DNA of 64,000 bases from JANXQG01 sp963775975 (GTDB lineage: Bacteria; Planctomycetota; Planctomycetia; Pirellulales; Thermoguttaceae): assembly GCA_963775975.1 (NCBI GenBank), contig CAVZKX010000002.1, positions 868,001 to 932,000 of the forward strand. The letters run 5' to 3'. Both the position numbers and the translations under genes were made by a program. How positions within the stretch are numbered: the stretch's first letter is position 1; each line of letters starts with the position of its first letter. The notes below the pieces were generated by a model. The model was not told where the DNA came from and searched no databases. It saw only the letters and a list, made by a program, of their open reading frames with translations. Below, in pieces: positions 33,349 through 42,753 of this stretch.

Positions 33349-34517
33349 TTGAGCATCCACGAACCAAGGCCCGTTGCACCTGAAACTGCCGACTCCTCGC
33401 CGCTCCGCGAGCGGGTCCTCTCGTTGCGCCTGCCGCAGCAGCAGTCCAAGCCGAAATCGGCCGGCAGCGGCAAGGCGGCGTGGGCATTGGTCGTCGTATT
33501 GCTCGCGGTCGTCGCCGTGCTGATTTATCTCTTGATGCAAAAGCGGCCGACGGAATCGTCCGGCACGGCCGATGGCCCGCCGAAAGTTGCCGGTGATGCC
33601 CCGATGGCCTCGTCGGGCGATATCGCCCTGGACTCCAAGGGCTATATCATGCCCGTGCAGCGGATTCTGGTCAGCCCCAAGGTCAGCGGCATGATCGTGA
33701 AGCTCGACATCTTGGAGGGCCGGCACGTTAAAAAGGGCGACGTTCTAGCCGAGCTTGAGAACACGAACTACAAGTTTGACCTGGCCCATGCCGAGTCGGC
33801 AATGCAGAGCGCGAAGGAGCACCTGGCCGAGATCAAGGACATGTGGCCCAAGGAAATCGGCCAGGCCAAAGCGGAGCTCGATCGAGCCAAGGCCGAGTGC
33901 GCAATTGAAGGCCGATTTCGAGCGCGATAAGGAACTGTTTCACAAGCAGAAGGCCATTTCGCAATTGGACTTCGAGTTGGCACAGAGCAAGTGCATCTCG
34001 GCCGAGCGGCACGTCGACTCGTTGGACTTCGCGCTGAAGATGATGGAAAGCTCACGGATGAAGAAGATCGCCGCCGCCGAAGCCGACGTTCGAGCAAGCC
34101 GTCGCCGACCGCAACAATGCCCAGTGGCGATTGGACAATTGCACGATCCGCGCGCCGATTGGCGGCACCATTCTGAAGAAGAACGCCGAGGAAGGAAATC
34201 TCGTCAACCCGATCGCCATGAACGGCAGCTTCAGTCTATGCGACCTGGCCGACCTCTCGGACATCGAGGTGGAGCTGACGATCCAGGAGCGCGACATTAG
34301 CAAGGTCTACGTCAAGCAGAAATGCAAGATTCGCACCGAGGCCTATCCGGAGCGAGTGTACGACGGCGAGGTCTCGCGTCTCATGCCGGTCGCCGACCGC
34401 AGCAAAGCGGCGATCCCCGTGCGGGTGAAAGTGAACGTGCCCCAGGCGGAAGAAGGCGTTTACTTGAAGCCGGACATGATCGCGATCGTGTCGTTTTTGA
34501 ATAAAAGCAGCAAGTGA
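33349..34517 (+). CDS. HlyD-family membrane fusion / periplasmic adaptor protein (two frame changes)
   Basis: Periplasmic adaptor of an efflux or secretion system. One transmembrane helix (AWALVVVLLAVVAVLIYLLM) follows a cytoplasmic leader; then a biotinyl-lipoyl half-motif (RILVSPKVSGMIVKLDILEG, HVKKGDVLAELENTNY), a coiled coil (LAHAESAMQSAKEHLAEIKD), the second lipoyl half (CTIRAPIGGTILKKNAEEGN) and a beta-barrel region. The frame shifts near 33900 (after ELDRAKAE, continuing AQLKADFERDKELFHKQ) and near 34091 (continuing EQAVADRNNAQWRLDN); dropping one base at each restores 388 residues. The TTG at 33349 is a tentative start. No inner-membrane transporter gene is next to it. Confidence 0.75.
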
Positions 34518-34703
34518 TGCGAACCTTCGCTTCAGCGCAATCGCCGCTTTGCCTAGCTTAGCCAGACGCCGCCGCCCATCACCCTGCTATCTGATTTCGT
34601 AAATTCCGCTCTGGACTCCGCCTCGCCTCCATGAGTATCTTACCCCATCGCAGAGTGTAAATATCAACTGACAAGCGCCGCGACGTTCAAGGAGGAACGC
34701 GCA

Positions 34704-36809
34704 ATGCAAAAACAGCTTTTCCGACACGTTTGCTTCTTCCACTTGTTTATCCTGCTCGGCGGGACCATCGCGGCCAGAGCGGCTGACCCTTCGGCAAGCT
34801 CGACGGCCGCGCCGCGTATCATCGCGCCGAATCGGCCTCACCCGGTCCAGTTCGCCGATGGCAGTGCTCCCGCTTCTGATAGCGGCAGCCAATTGTCGGC
34901 GGGCCAAGTGCCAACGCTTGCCCCGCGGCGACAAGATGCTCCCGGCGAATTACCCCCGGCGGATACGGCGCCGTCACAACTGACGCCTGCGCAACCAGCC
35001 CCGGGCGCAACAGCGCCTTCTACGGCAGTACCTTCGACGACAGTGCCGCCCATCGCCAACGGCGGCGCACCGCTAACGCCGGTCCCGGAGGCCAAGTATC
35101 TAGGGCCAGCCGAAATCGAAGTCACCAGCTTCCACGGCGTCACGCCCGGCGCGAGCACTCGCGCGGAGGTGGAAAAGAACTGGGGCAAACCAAAGCAGAC
35201 CAAGGGCACGGATGGCGGCGCCGTGCAGTGGTACGCCGTCGATCCCTTCCGCCGCGTCGAGATCGTCTATTCGGGCGAGAAGGTCGCTTCGCTCATCATC
35301 CGCTTCGACCGCGGCTTTCCCGCCGGCCAGGTCGCCGAGCAGCTCAGCCAACTGGAGTTGACCAAGGTCCAGCCGGTGCTCGTTTTGAGCGAGTTGGGCG
35401 AGGTCCTCGGTCAGGCCTATCCGGAACGCGGCGTGATGTTCGCCTTCGAGCCGGCTTCCGAACCCAGCCGGGCGTTGAATAAGGTCACGCACATCGTCCT
35501 AGAGCCGATCACGGCCGAGCCGTTTGTGCTCCGCGCCGAGACGAACATCGACAGCCGCCCCGAGTTCAGCCTGCACGACGTCGATCAGGCGATCAAGCTG
35601 CAGCCCAAGAACGCCCGCAGCCACTGGCTGCGGAGCCGTGCCCTGACCGCGCTTGGCCAGCACGAGCAGGCGGCCGTCTCAGCGGCCGAAGCGGTGCGCC
35701 TCGATCCGAACGATGCTCGGTACCAGGTCACGAAGGCTGAAACGCTGCTGGCGACAGGCGAAATCGTGGCGGCCATTCCAGAAGCGGAGAGAGCCGTCAC
35801 GCTGAGCGCGCAGCGGCCGCACGTCAAGGCCCGCGCGATCTGCCTCTTGGGCGACCTGACAGCCGCGGGGCAAAAGCCCGATTTCAAGCAGGCGCTGAAG
35901 TATCACGGGCAGGCATTGCAGGCCGCCAACGCCCTTCTGACGGACCGTCATCCGGCAATCCGCATCGCCGCCAAGGAAGTGCTGCTGGATGCCCATCTCG
36001 GCGCGTTGCAGGATGTTTCCTGGGGAATATGGAAGGAAAAGGAACGCGCCGCCGAGAATTGGGCTGCCAAGGCGAACGACATCGCGCAAGACCTGATTAA
36101 GACCGAGGAAGGCAGCGAAGAGTACTCGTTCCGCGTGGCGGCCAAGGCGTTGGCGGCGGATGTCGGACTGCAAGGCAAGCTCGATCCGACGAACTGGGTT
36201 AAAGAAGTGGTTCGCGCGGGCGAAGAGCAGATTTCGTCCTCCCTTGAGGCCGGCCGCAAGGCCGAACTGCAGTATCTGGTTTCCAAAGCTCTTTACGACG
36301 CCGTGCAGGTCTACCAGATGCGCGGCAATCCGGACGAAGCCCTGCGTCAGGGCCAATTGGCGATCGGCTACCTGGAAAAGAGCGGTCGAGCCGGCAAAAA
36401 TGTTTCCGCCGCCTACCTGCTGGGGCGCACGTACTTCCGCATGGGCGCGATCTACGCGAACAACAAGAGCGATCACCGCTCGGCCATAAGCTGGTTCGAG
36501 AAGGCGGTGCCGCAGCTTGGCAAATCGCCGCCGCCGGAAGCCATGCCCGAACTGGCTCGGCTGGGCGACACGTTCGTCAGCATGGGCGTTTCCTACTGGC
36601 AAACCGGCTACCGGAAGAAGGCGATCGCGCTCACCGAGCACGGCGCCGACCTGATCGAAGAGGCGATCCGCCGCGGCTACGCCGACCGCAATTTGCTGGC
36701 GACGCCCTACGGCAATCTGGCCGTCATGAACCGCGAGATGGGCGACGGCGCCGCTGCCACTCGCATGCAGGAACTGGCCGAGAAAGCCAAGGCCACGACG
36801 CTGCGGTAG
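34704..36809 (+). CDS. Secreted TPR-repeat protein
   Basis: A 701-residue exported protein. After a signal peptide (HLFILLGGTIAARAA) comes a Pro/Ala/Thr-rich linker to about residue 130, a beta-rich region with ASTRAEVEKNWGKPKQTKGT, then several TPR units (LHDVDQAIKLQPKNARSHWL, ALGQHEQAAVSAAEAVRLDP) and a longer helical region to the C-terminus. A strong ribosome site (aaggagg) precedes the ATG. TPR scaffolds of this kind bind protein partners in the periplasm; the partner is unknown. It follows the HlyD-like gene on the same strand, with 186 bases between, so a shared transcript is possible but not shown. Confidence 0.8.
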   Translation: MQKQLFRHVCFFHLFILLGGTIAARAADPSASSTAAPRIIAPNRPHPVQFADGSAPASDSGSQLSAGQVPTLAPRRQDAPGELPPADTAPSQLTPAQPAPGATAPSTAVPSTTVPPIANGGAPLTPVPEAKYLGPAEIEVTSFHGVTPGASTRAEVEKNWGKPKQTKGTDGGAVQWYAVDPFRRVEIVYSGEKVASLIIRFDRGFPAGQVAEQLSQLELTKVQPVLVLSELGEVLGQAYPERGVMFAFEPASEPSRALNKVTHIVLEPITAEPFVLRAETNIDSRPEFSLHDVDQAIKLQPKNARSHWLRSRALTALGQHEQAAVSAAEAVRLDPNDARYQVTKAETLLATGEIVAAIPEAERAVTLSAQRPHVKARAICLLGDLTAAGQKPDFKQALKYHGQALQAANALLTDRHPAIRIAAKEVLLDAHLGALQDVSWGIWKEKERAAENWAAKANDIAQDLIKTEEGSEEYSFRVAAKALAADVGLQGKLDPTNWVKEVVRAGEEQISSSLEAGRKAELQYLVSKALYDAVQVYQMRGNPDEALRQGQLAIGYLEKSGRAGKNVSAAYLLGRTYFRMGAIYANNKSDHRSAISWFEKAVPQLGKSPPPEAMPELARLGDTFVSMGVSYWQTGYRKKAIALTEHGADLIEEAIRRGYADRNLLATPYGNLAVMNREMGDGAAATRMQELAEKAKATTLR

Positions 36810-36827
36810 GCATCTTCACAGCAACCT

Positions 36828-36885
36828 GTTGGAGTTCCGGCTTTAGCCGGCGCTCTGCGCCAGCCGCCTAAAGGCGGGACTCCAG
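36828..36885. repeat. Palindromic element, family F
   Basis: Second copy of the gttggagttccggctttagc palindrome, between the TPR gene and the ABC transporter gene. Confidence 0.88.
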
Positions 36886-36991
36886 CGCGGGCATTTGACA
36901 CCGTCGCCGAAGTCGCATACAGTTATAGCTTCGCTTGGTCCAATTTCCTGGTGTCGGCGCTTGCCGATCGTAGGCGGGAGAACCTATCGGA

Positions 36992-38569
36992 ATGAAGCAA
37001 GGTGCGAGCGCGCGGTGGGCAGGCAGGCTGGTCCTGCTGACATTTCTTTGCAGTTCGAGCCTCTTCGGCACGTTTTCCAGAGACTCTGAGGCGACAGCAG
37101 CCAAGGCGCCGCCGGTACAACCTTCGGCGGAAAAACCGCTGATCTGGGCGGCCGACGCTGAGGGCGGCGCGCCTTATATCTCGCTCGCTCCCGACGGCCA
37201 GTACATCGGCTTCGAAGTCGATCTCGCCAAAGCGCTGGAAAAAGAAATCGGCCGCCGCATCGAGTTCAAGCAGGCCAATTTCACCAATTTGGCGTCGGTA
37301 TTGAACCGCGGCGACATCAACTTCGCCATGAACGGCATGGAGAGGACGCCCGACCGCGAGGAAAAATTCCGCCTTTCGTGGCCTTATTATGTGTTCACCT
37401 TGCAACTCGTCGTCCGCAAGGATGAGACGCGGATCAATTCCCTCGAAGACTGCCTGAAGCCGGGCATTCGCGTCGGCACGCTCGGCGACACGGCCGCCTC
37501 GCGACTTCTGACGCAGAAGAATATTCCCTTTCGCAATTACGACAGCCAGACCACCCCCTACAAGGACCTGGAACAAAACCAGCTTGACGCCGTGCTCTTG
37601 GACCTGCCGATCGCCGCACAATACACCAAGCGCGATCCCGACTTCAATAACAAGCTGAAGTTCGCCGGCAAGCCGATCTCGCCCGGCTTTTATGTGGTCG
37701 TCTTCCGCAAGGAAGACGAGGCCTTGGCGGCTCAATTCGACGCGGCGATCAAGCACCTGCGCGACGACGGCACGCTCCGCAAGATTTACGAGAAATGGGA
37801 CCTGTGGAACGACGACCAGGGCCCGCTGGAAACCGGCAAGCTCGAACAGACAATCCAGACGTCGGCGACCAACTGGACCTTTGCGCATTACTTTCCGCGC
37901 CTGGTCTTTGGCAGCGGCTACCCAAACTTCCTGCTTGGCGGGGCCTTAATGACCGTCTGCCTGACGGTGCTCGGCTTCCTGCTGGCGATGGCCATCGGGC
38001 TGCCGATCGCCACCGCGCGGCTCTACGGCCCCGCGCCGCTCCGCTGGCTGGCGACGATCTACGTCGAGTTCTTCCGCGGCATACCGGTCCTCCTGCTGCT
38101 TTACTTTCTCTACTACAGCTTGCCGGAACTGGGACTACCGCTGCACCTGCCCTTTTCGCTGAAGCTGAACGCCTTTCTGGTGGGCGTGATCGGTTTTGGG
38201 CTGAACTACGGCGCCTACGAATCGGAGATTTACCGTGCGGGCATCTCGTCGATACCCGTCGGCCAATGGGAGGCCGGGGCGTCGCTTGGCATGTCGCCGT
38301 TCAGAATCTTCCGCCGCATCATTCTTCCCCAAGCGGTCAAAGTCATCTTGCCGCCCATGACCAACGACTTCGTCGCGCTATTCAAGGACACGAGCGTCGT
38401 GAGCGTGATTGCCGTGAGCGAATTGATGAAGATGTACCAGATCATGGCCGCCGACCACTTGCAGTACGTCGAGATCGGCGTCACGACGATGGCTCTTTAC
38501 TTGATCATGTCGGTCCCCTTGGCTCAGTTGTCGCGCTACCTCGAGCGGCGCTGGGGGAAAGGACGGTAA
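36992..38569 (+). CDS. Amino-acid ABC transporter, substrate-binding protein fused to permease
   Basis: A 525-residue fusion for polar amino acid uptake. After a signal-like helix, residues 50-275 form a family 3 solute-binding domain (GFEVDLAKALEKEIGRRIEF, NFAMNGMERTPDREEKFRLS, DDGTLRKIYEKWDLW). Residues 300-520 form the HisM/GlnP-type permease with about five helices; the ATPase-contact EAA motif is EAGASLGMSPFRIFRRIILP. Fused binding-permease proteins are known in other phyla (GlnPQ-like), and two partners or a dimer would be needed. The ATPase gene follows 64 bases downstream, after a palindrome. Confidence 0.9.
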   Translation: MKQGASARWAGRLVLLTFLCSSSLFGTFSRDSEATAAKAPPVQPSAEKPLIWAADAEGGAPYISLAPDGQYIGFEVDLAKALEKEIGRRIEFKQANFTNLASVLNRGDINFAMNGMERTPDREEKFRLSWPYYVFTLQLVVRKDETRINSLEDCLKPGIRVGTLGDTAASRLLTQKNIPFRNYDSQTTPYKDLEQNQLDAVLLDLPIAAQYTKRDPDFNNKLKFAGKPISPGFYVVVFRKEDEALAAQFDAAIKHLRDDGTLRKIYEKWDLWNDDQGPLETGKLEQTIQTSATNWTFAHYFPRLVFGSGYPNFLLGGALMTVCLTVLGFLLAMAIGLPIATARLYGPAPLRWLATIYVEFFRGIPVLLLLYFLYYSLPELGLPLHLPFSLKLNAFLVGVIGFGLNYGAYESEIYRAGISSIPVGQWEAGASLGMSPFRIFRRIILPQAVKVILPPMTNDFVALFKDTSVVSVIAVSELMKMYQIMAADHLQYVEIGVTTMALYLIMSVPLAQLSRYLERRWGKGR

Positions 38570-38570
38570 T

Positions 38571-38622
38571 GTCGCCTTTCGCTCCGCGAAAGCAGCGCAA
38601 CTTTCGCGGAGCGAAAGGCGAC
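38571..38622. repeat. Palindromic element, family H
   Basis: Perfect 22-base arms (38571-38592 and 38601-38622) reading gtcgcctttcgctccgcgaa, between two genes of one ABC transporter operon. May slow transcription and tune the amount of ATPase relative to permease. No second copy in this window. Confidence 0.92.
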
Positions 38623-38632
38623 TCCGAAAACC

Positions 38633-39376
38633 ATGCATGTCGAAATCTCCAATCTCACCAAACGTTTCGGCGACCGCACAATCCTCGACGACATCAGTCT
38701 CTCAATCGAGGCCGGACAGACCGTTGCACTGATCGGCCCCAGCGGAGCGGGCAAGTCGACACTGCTCCGCTGCATTAACGGGCTGAACACTTTCGATAGC
38801 GGCACAATCCGCGTGGGCGAACATGAGCTTGGCCCCAATCGCAATCAACAGGCGTGTCTCGACGCGCGGCAAGTGCGACAGACGTTCGGAATGATCTTCC
38901 AGGATTTCCAACTCTTCCCGCACCTGACGGCATTGCAAAATGTCACCGAAGCCCCGCAGGCCGTGCTGAAGATGTCCAAGGCAAACGCCGAAGAGCGCGG
39001 CCGGCAACTGCTGGCCCGCGTCGGTCTTGAGGACCGCGCGCAGGCGTATCCTTCGGAGCTTTCCGGCGGGCAGAAGCAGCGCGTGGCGATCGCCCGCGCG
39101 ATGGCAATGGAACCTCGCGGCCTGCTTTGCGACGAGATCACGAGCGCACTTGACCCAGAACTCAAAAACGAAGTCCTCGTCGTGCTCGAATCGCTGAAGC
39201 GCGACGGGCTGACGCTGATCCTCGTAACGCACGAGATCGGTTTTGCCAAGCGCGCGGCCGATCGCGTCGTGGTTCTCGCCGGCGGCAAGATTATAGAGGA
39301 CGGCCCGCCGCGGCAGGTGATCGAAAACCCGCAGGCGGCAAGGACGCAGCAGTTCTTGCGGCAGATGATGGTATAA
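38633..39376 (+). CDS. Amino-acid ABC transporter ATP-binding protein
   Basis: A 247-residue ABC ATPase of the GlnQ/HisP group, partner of the fused permease upstream. Visible: Walker A GPSGAGKST, Q-loop IFQDFQLFPHLTALQNV, signature LSGGQKQRVAIARAMAM, Walker B GLLCDEITSALDP and the switch His in LVTHEIGFAKRAADR. Length is normal for the family. It starts with MHVEISNLTKRFGDR. Confidence 0.93.
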   Translation: MHVEISNLTKRFGDRTILDDISLSIEAGQTVALIGPSGAGKSTLLRCINGLNTFDSGTIRVGEHELGPNRNQQACLDARQVRQTFGMIFQDFQLFPHLTALQNVTEAPQAVLKMSKANAEERGRQLLARVGLEDRAQAYPSELSGGQKQRVAIARAMAMEPRGLLCDEITSALDPELKNEVLVVLESLKRDGLTLILVTHEIGFAKRAADRVVVLAGGKIIEDGPPRQVIENPQAARTQQFLRQMMV

Positions 39377-39498
39377 TTGAAGAAGCGCATTCAGGCGCAA
39401 GCATGTTGAGAGTTGCGGGGCGATGGCAAGCGGCCGCGACTATATCGTGAACTGCAAATTCGAATCGTAAAAGTCACATCAAACAGCAGGAGGAACAG

Positions 39499-39750
39499 AT
39501 GGCGGTTTCCACTTGGACTCCAGCCGACACCGATCGCGCACAACAGATTTGGTCCGAATATGAGCACAATCATGACGTGTCGCAAATGAAAGGGCGGACG
39601 GCCGCGATTGATCCTGCGAGCGGCCGCATATGGTTCGGTGATTCGATGCAAGACGTAGTTGCTCAGCGAGACGCCGCCGGCAGCGACGCCCTCTTGTTCT
39701 TCGTACGGATAGGATATGCGACATACTATCGAAAGGGAGGACATCGTTGA
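39499..39750 (+). CDS. Small protein of a retropepsin-linked pair
   Basis: An 83-residue protein (MAVSTWTPADTDRAQQIWSE) with no recognised domain. DAASGSDALLFFVR at the end, and IDPASGRIWFGDSMQDVVAQ in the middle, resemble the small partners that pair with clan AA aspartic protease genes in cyanobacteria and planctomycetes. Its stop overlaps the next gene start (TTGA), so they are translated together. A GGAG box precedes the start. A regulator or protein-substrate role is possible, but only the linkage supports it. Confidence 0.6.
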   Translation: MAVSTWTPADTDRAQQIWSEYEHNHDVSQMKGRTAAIDPASGRIWFGDSMQDVVAQRDAAGSDALLFFVRIGYATYYRKGGHR

Positions 39751-40103
39751 TCGTAGGAGTCGTTGCGGACGATGGTGTTCCGATGATTAACGTGGATGTT
39801 GGCGGTCATCGTTGGAAGGCGACAATCGACACGGGCTTCAACGGCGAATTGGAACTGCCGGAGCAATTGCGGTCGTATGTGAACGCGCGACTTATCGGCC
39901 AAGTGATATCCCTTCTGGCAGCAAATCAGCGAATTGAGGAAGACGCCTTCCTCGTCGAATTCCCGTTTGACAGCCGAACCGTCGAAGCACAGGCGACATT
40001 CGTTGATGGCGATGAGATCCTGATCGGCACACGCCTATTGATGGGTTATCGGCTCACGATTGATTTTCTTGCGAGAACCGTAGTCATTGAGACGGCATCG
40101 TAA
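39747..40103 (+). CDS. Retropepsin-like (clan AA) aspartic protease
   Basis: A 118-residue single-domain aspartic protease-like protein. The catalytic motif is IDTGFNGELELP (Asp-Thr-Gly), preceded by VDVGGHRWKAT and followed by the hydrophobic strand LIGTRLLMGYRLTIDF, as in the PF13650/gag-polyprotein-like clan AA group. Such proteins act as dimers. The TTG start at 39747 follows gggagg and overlaps the preceding stop. Cytoplasmic, since no signal peptide is seen. Confidence 0.7.
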   Translation: MIVGVVADDGVPMINVDVGGHRWKATIDTGFNGELELPEQLRSYVNARLIGQVISLLAANQRIEEDAFLVEFPFDSRTVEAQATFVDGDEILIGTRLLMGYRLTIDFLARTVVIETAS

Positions 40104-40199
40104 ACGCGGGCGCAGCGACGGTGGATCAAGGTCACGTCTTTCTTTCCGAGTTTTGCTCGCCGCTTCACTCCGGTTAAGCGCCGTGTTATCATTAACGGT

Positions 40200-42739
40200 A
40201 TGAAAGCTAAAATAAGGACGGCGGTGGTCGCGGTGCTTGCCTTGGCGTGGCTGCACAGATGGAGTACGGAGACCGCGCGAGCAGAAGTTGCAGCAGCGAA
40301 AAAGTCGCAGGCTCCGATCAGCTACAGCCGCGATATCCGGCCGATCTTCGCCAACTCGTGTTTCGCCTGCCACGGGGCCGATGCCGGCCAGCGCAAGGCC
40401 GATCTGCGTCTTGATCTTCGCGCCGTCGCGGTGAAAGACGCGATCGTGCCGGGCAAGTCGAGCGAGAGCCCACTTATCGCCCGCGTCACATCGACCGATC
40501 CCGACGAGCAGATGCCGCCGCCGGCGTCGAAGAAGCCGCGGCGTGTCGCCCGAAATGGCCGCCAAGCTGCGGCGCTGGATCGACGAAGGAGCGAAGTACG
40601 AATCGCATTGGGCCTATACCGTGCCGAAGCGGCCGGCAGTGCCCGAGCCGCCCGATCAATCGGCCGCCGGCTGGTCGCGTGGCGCGATCGACCGCTTCGT
40701 CGCCGCCGCCCACGCGCAACATAATCTGCATCCGTCGCCCGACGCCGATCCGCGCACACTCCTCCGCCGCTTGCGCCTGGATCTCACCGGGCTGCCGCCG
40801 TCGCCCGACGAGAGCGACGCCTTCGCCGCGGACCACTCGCCCGCCGCCTACGAGAAAACGGCCGATCGCCTGCTGGCATGTCCTCAGTTTGGCGAGCGGA
40901 TGGCCGTGTACTGGCTGGATGTCGTCCGCTATGCCGATACGGCCGGTTACCACAGCGACAACGAGCGATCGGTCTGGCTCTATCGCGACTACGTCGTCAA
41001 CGCATTCAACGAGAACAAACCGTTCGACCGTTTCACGATCGAGCAGTTGGCCGGCGACCTGCTGCCCGGCGCGACGCGGGAGCAGAAGATCGCATCGGGC
41101 TATAACCGCCTCTTGCAGACGACCGAGGAGGGCGGCGCGCAGGCGAAGGAATATACGGCCAAGTACGCGGCCGATCGCGTGCGGAACACGGCCACGGCGT
41201 TTCTCGGTTCGACGATGGGCTGCTGCCAGTGCCACGACCACAAATACGACCCTTTCACGGCGAAGGATTTCTACAGCTTTGCGGCCTTCTTTGCCGACGT
41301 CCGCGAAAAGGCAATCCAGCGGCAAGACCAGACGCCGATGCCAACGCCGGAGCAAGCGGCGCGGTTGAAGGAGTTCGACGGCCAGATCGCCGCCGCGACA
41401 AAAGAATTGGCGGCGGCCACGGCCGACGTGCCCGCATCGCAGGGGGAGTGGGAAAAGCTGGCGAAGTCTGCGAATGGCAAGCAGAAGCTGCCGGCGAACG
41501 TCGTTGCGGCGCTGAAGACTGCACCCGCCGATCGTACGACGAACGAAGCGAATCTCCTGAAGAAGTATTACGCCGGCAAGGTGGCGGCGAAATCGCCGCT
41601 CTTAAAGAAGATCGAGCAACTTCGAGCCAGAGAAAGCACGATACGTAAGCACGATTCCCTCGACACTCATTACCATAGCCGATCCGCCGCGCACGGTGCG
41701 CATCCTCGCCCGCGGCAACTGGCAGGACGATAGCGGGCCGATCGTCGCGCCGGCGATTCCGGAGTTTTTGGGCAAGCTCGATGTGAAGGGCCGCGCCACG
41801 CGGCTTGACCTGGCCCGCTGGATGGTCGCGCGGGAAAATCCGCTCGTCGCACGGACGCTGGTCAATCGGCTCTGGCGGCTGCTCTTTGGCGAAGGGCTCG
41901 TGCGGACCTGCGGCGATCTGGGCACGCAAGGCGCGCTGCCGACGCATCCTGAATTGCTCGATTGGCTGGCGGTCGAACTGATCGACAGCGGCTGGAACGT
42001 CAAGCACGTAATGAAGCTCATGGTCATGTCGCGGGCCTATCAGCAAACGTCGCGGAGCACGCCCGAATTGGATCGCGTCGATCCGACAAACGCCTGGCTC
42101 GCCCGGCAAGGCCGCTTCCGCTTGGATGCGGAAACGGTTCGCGACAACGCCCTGGAGATCAGCGGGCTGCTTTCACTGCGGCAAGGCGGGCCGCCGGTCA
42201 AGCCTTATCAGCCGGCCGGGTATTGGAGCTACCTGAACTTCCCCGTGCGCGAGTGGCAGAACGATCATGGCGAGAACCAATATCGCCGCGGGCTGTATAC
42301 ATTCTGGCAGCGAACCTTTTTGCAACCCAGCCTGCTGGCCTTCGACGCCTGTACGCGCGAAGAGTCGGCGGTCGATCGGCCGAGATCGAACACGCCGCTC
42401 CAGGCCTTGGCGCTATTGAACGATCCGACGTACGTCGAGGCGTCGAAGGTATTCGCCGCGCGGATCGTCCGCGAAGGAGGGCATAATGAGTCCGAGCGGC
42501 TGCGATATGCTTATCGCCGCGCGGTGCAGCGCGACCCGACGACGGCCGAGTCCGATCTGCTGCTGGGACTTTACCGCCGGCACCTGGCACAATATCAAGC
42601 CGATACGAAGGCGGCGGCCGAGCTCTTGAATGTCGGCGACGCCCGGCCGCCGGTCGACGCGAACCCGGCCGAACTAGCCGCCTGGACCTCGGTGGCCAGG
42701 GTTGTATTGAACTTGCATGAAACGATAACGCGAGATTGA
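40200..42739 (+). CDS. PSD1 and planctomycete cytochrome c domain protein (DUF1549/DUF1553; two frame changes)
   Basis: Large planctomycete-type secreted protein. A signal peptide (TAVVAVLALAWLHRW) precedes the cytochrome c domain with the haem site CFACHG, then DUF1549 (VYWLDVVRYADTAGYHSDNE, and CCQCHDHKYDPFTAKDFYSF) and DUF1553 (RLDLARWMVARENPLVARTL, RQGRFRLDAETVRDNALEIS). The frame changes near 40530 (then VSPEMAAKLRRWIDEGAKY) and near 41633 (then YVSTIPSTLITIADPPRTV); removing one base at each gives 845 residues. The gene is followed by a DUF1501 gene, the usual pair. Such pairs are thought to act on polysaccharide or other polymers in planctomycetes, but the reaction is unknown. Confidence 0.88.
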
Positions 42740-42753
42740 GGAGCGAGCCTGTC

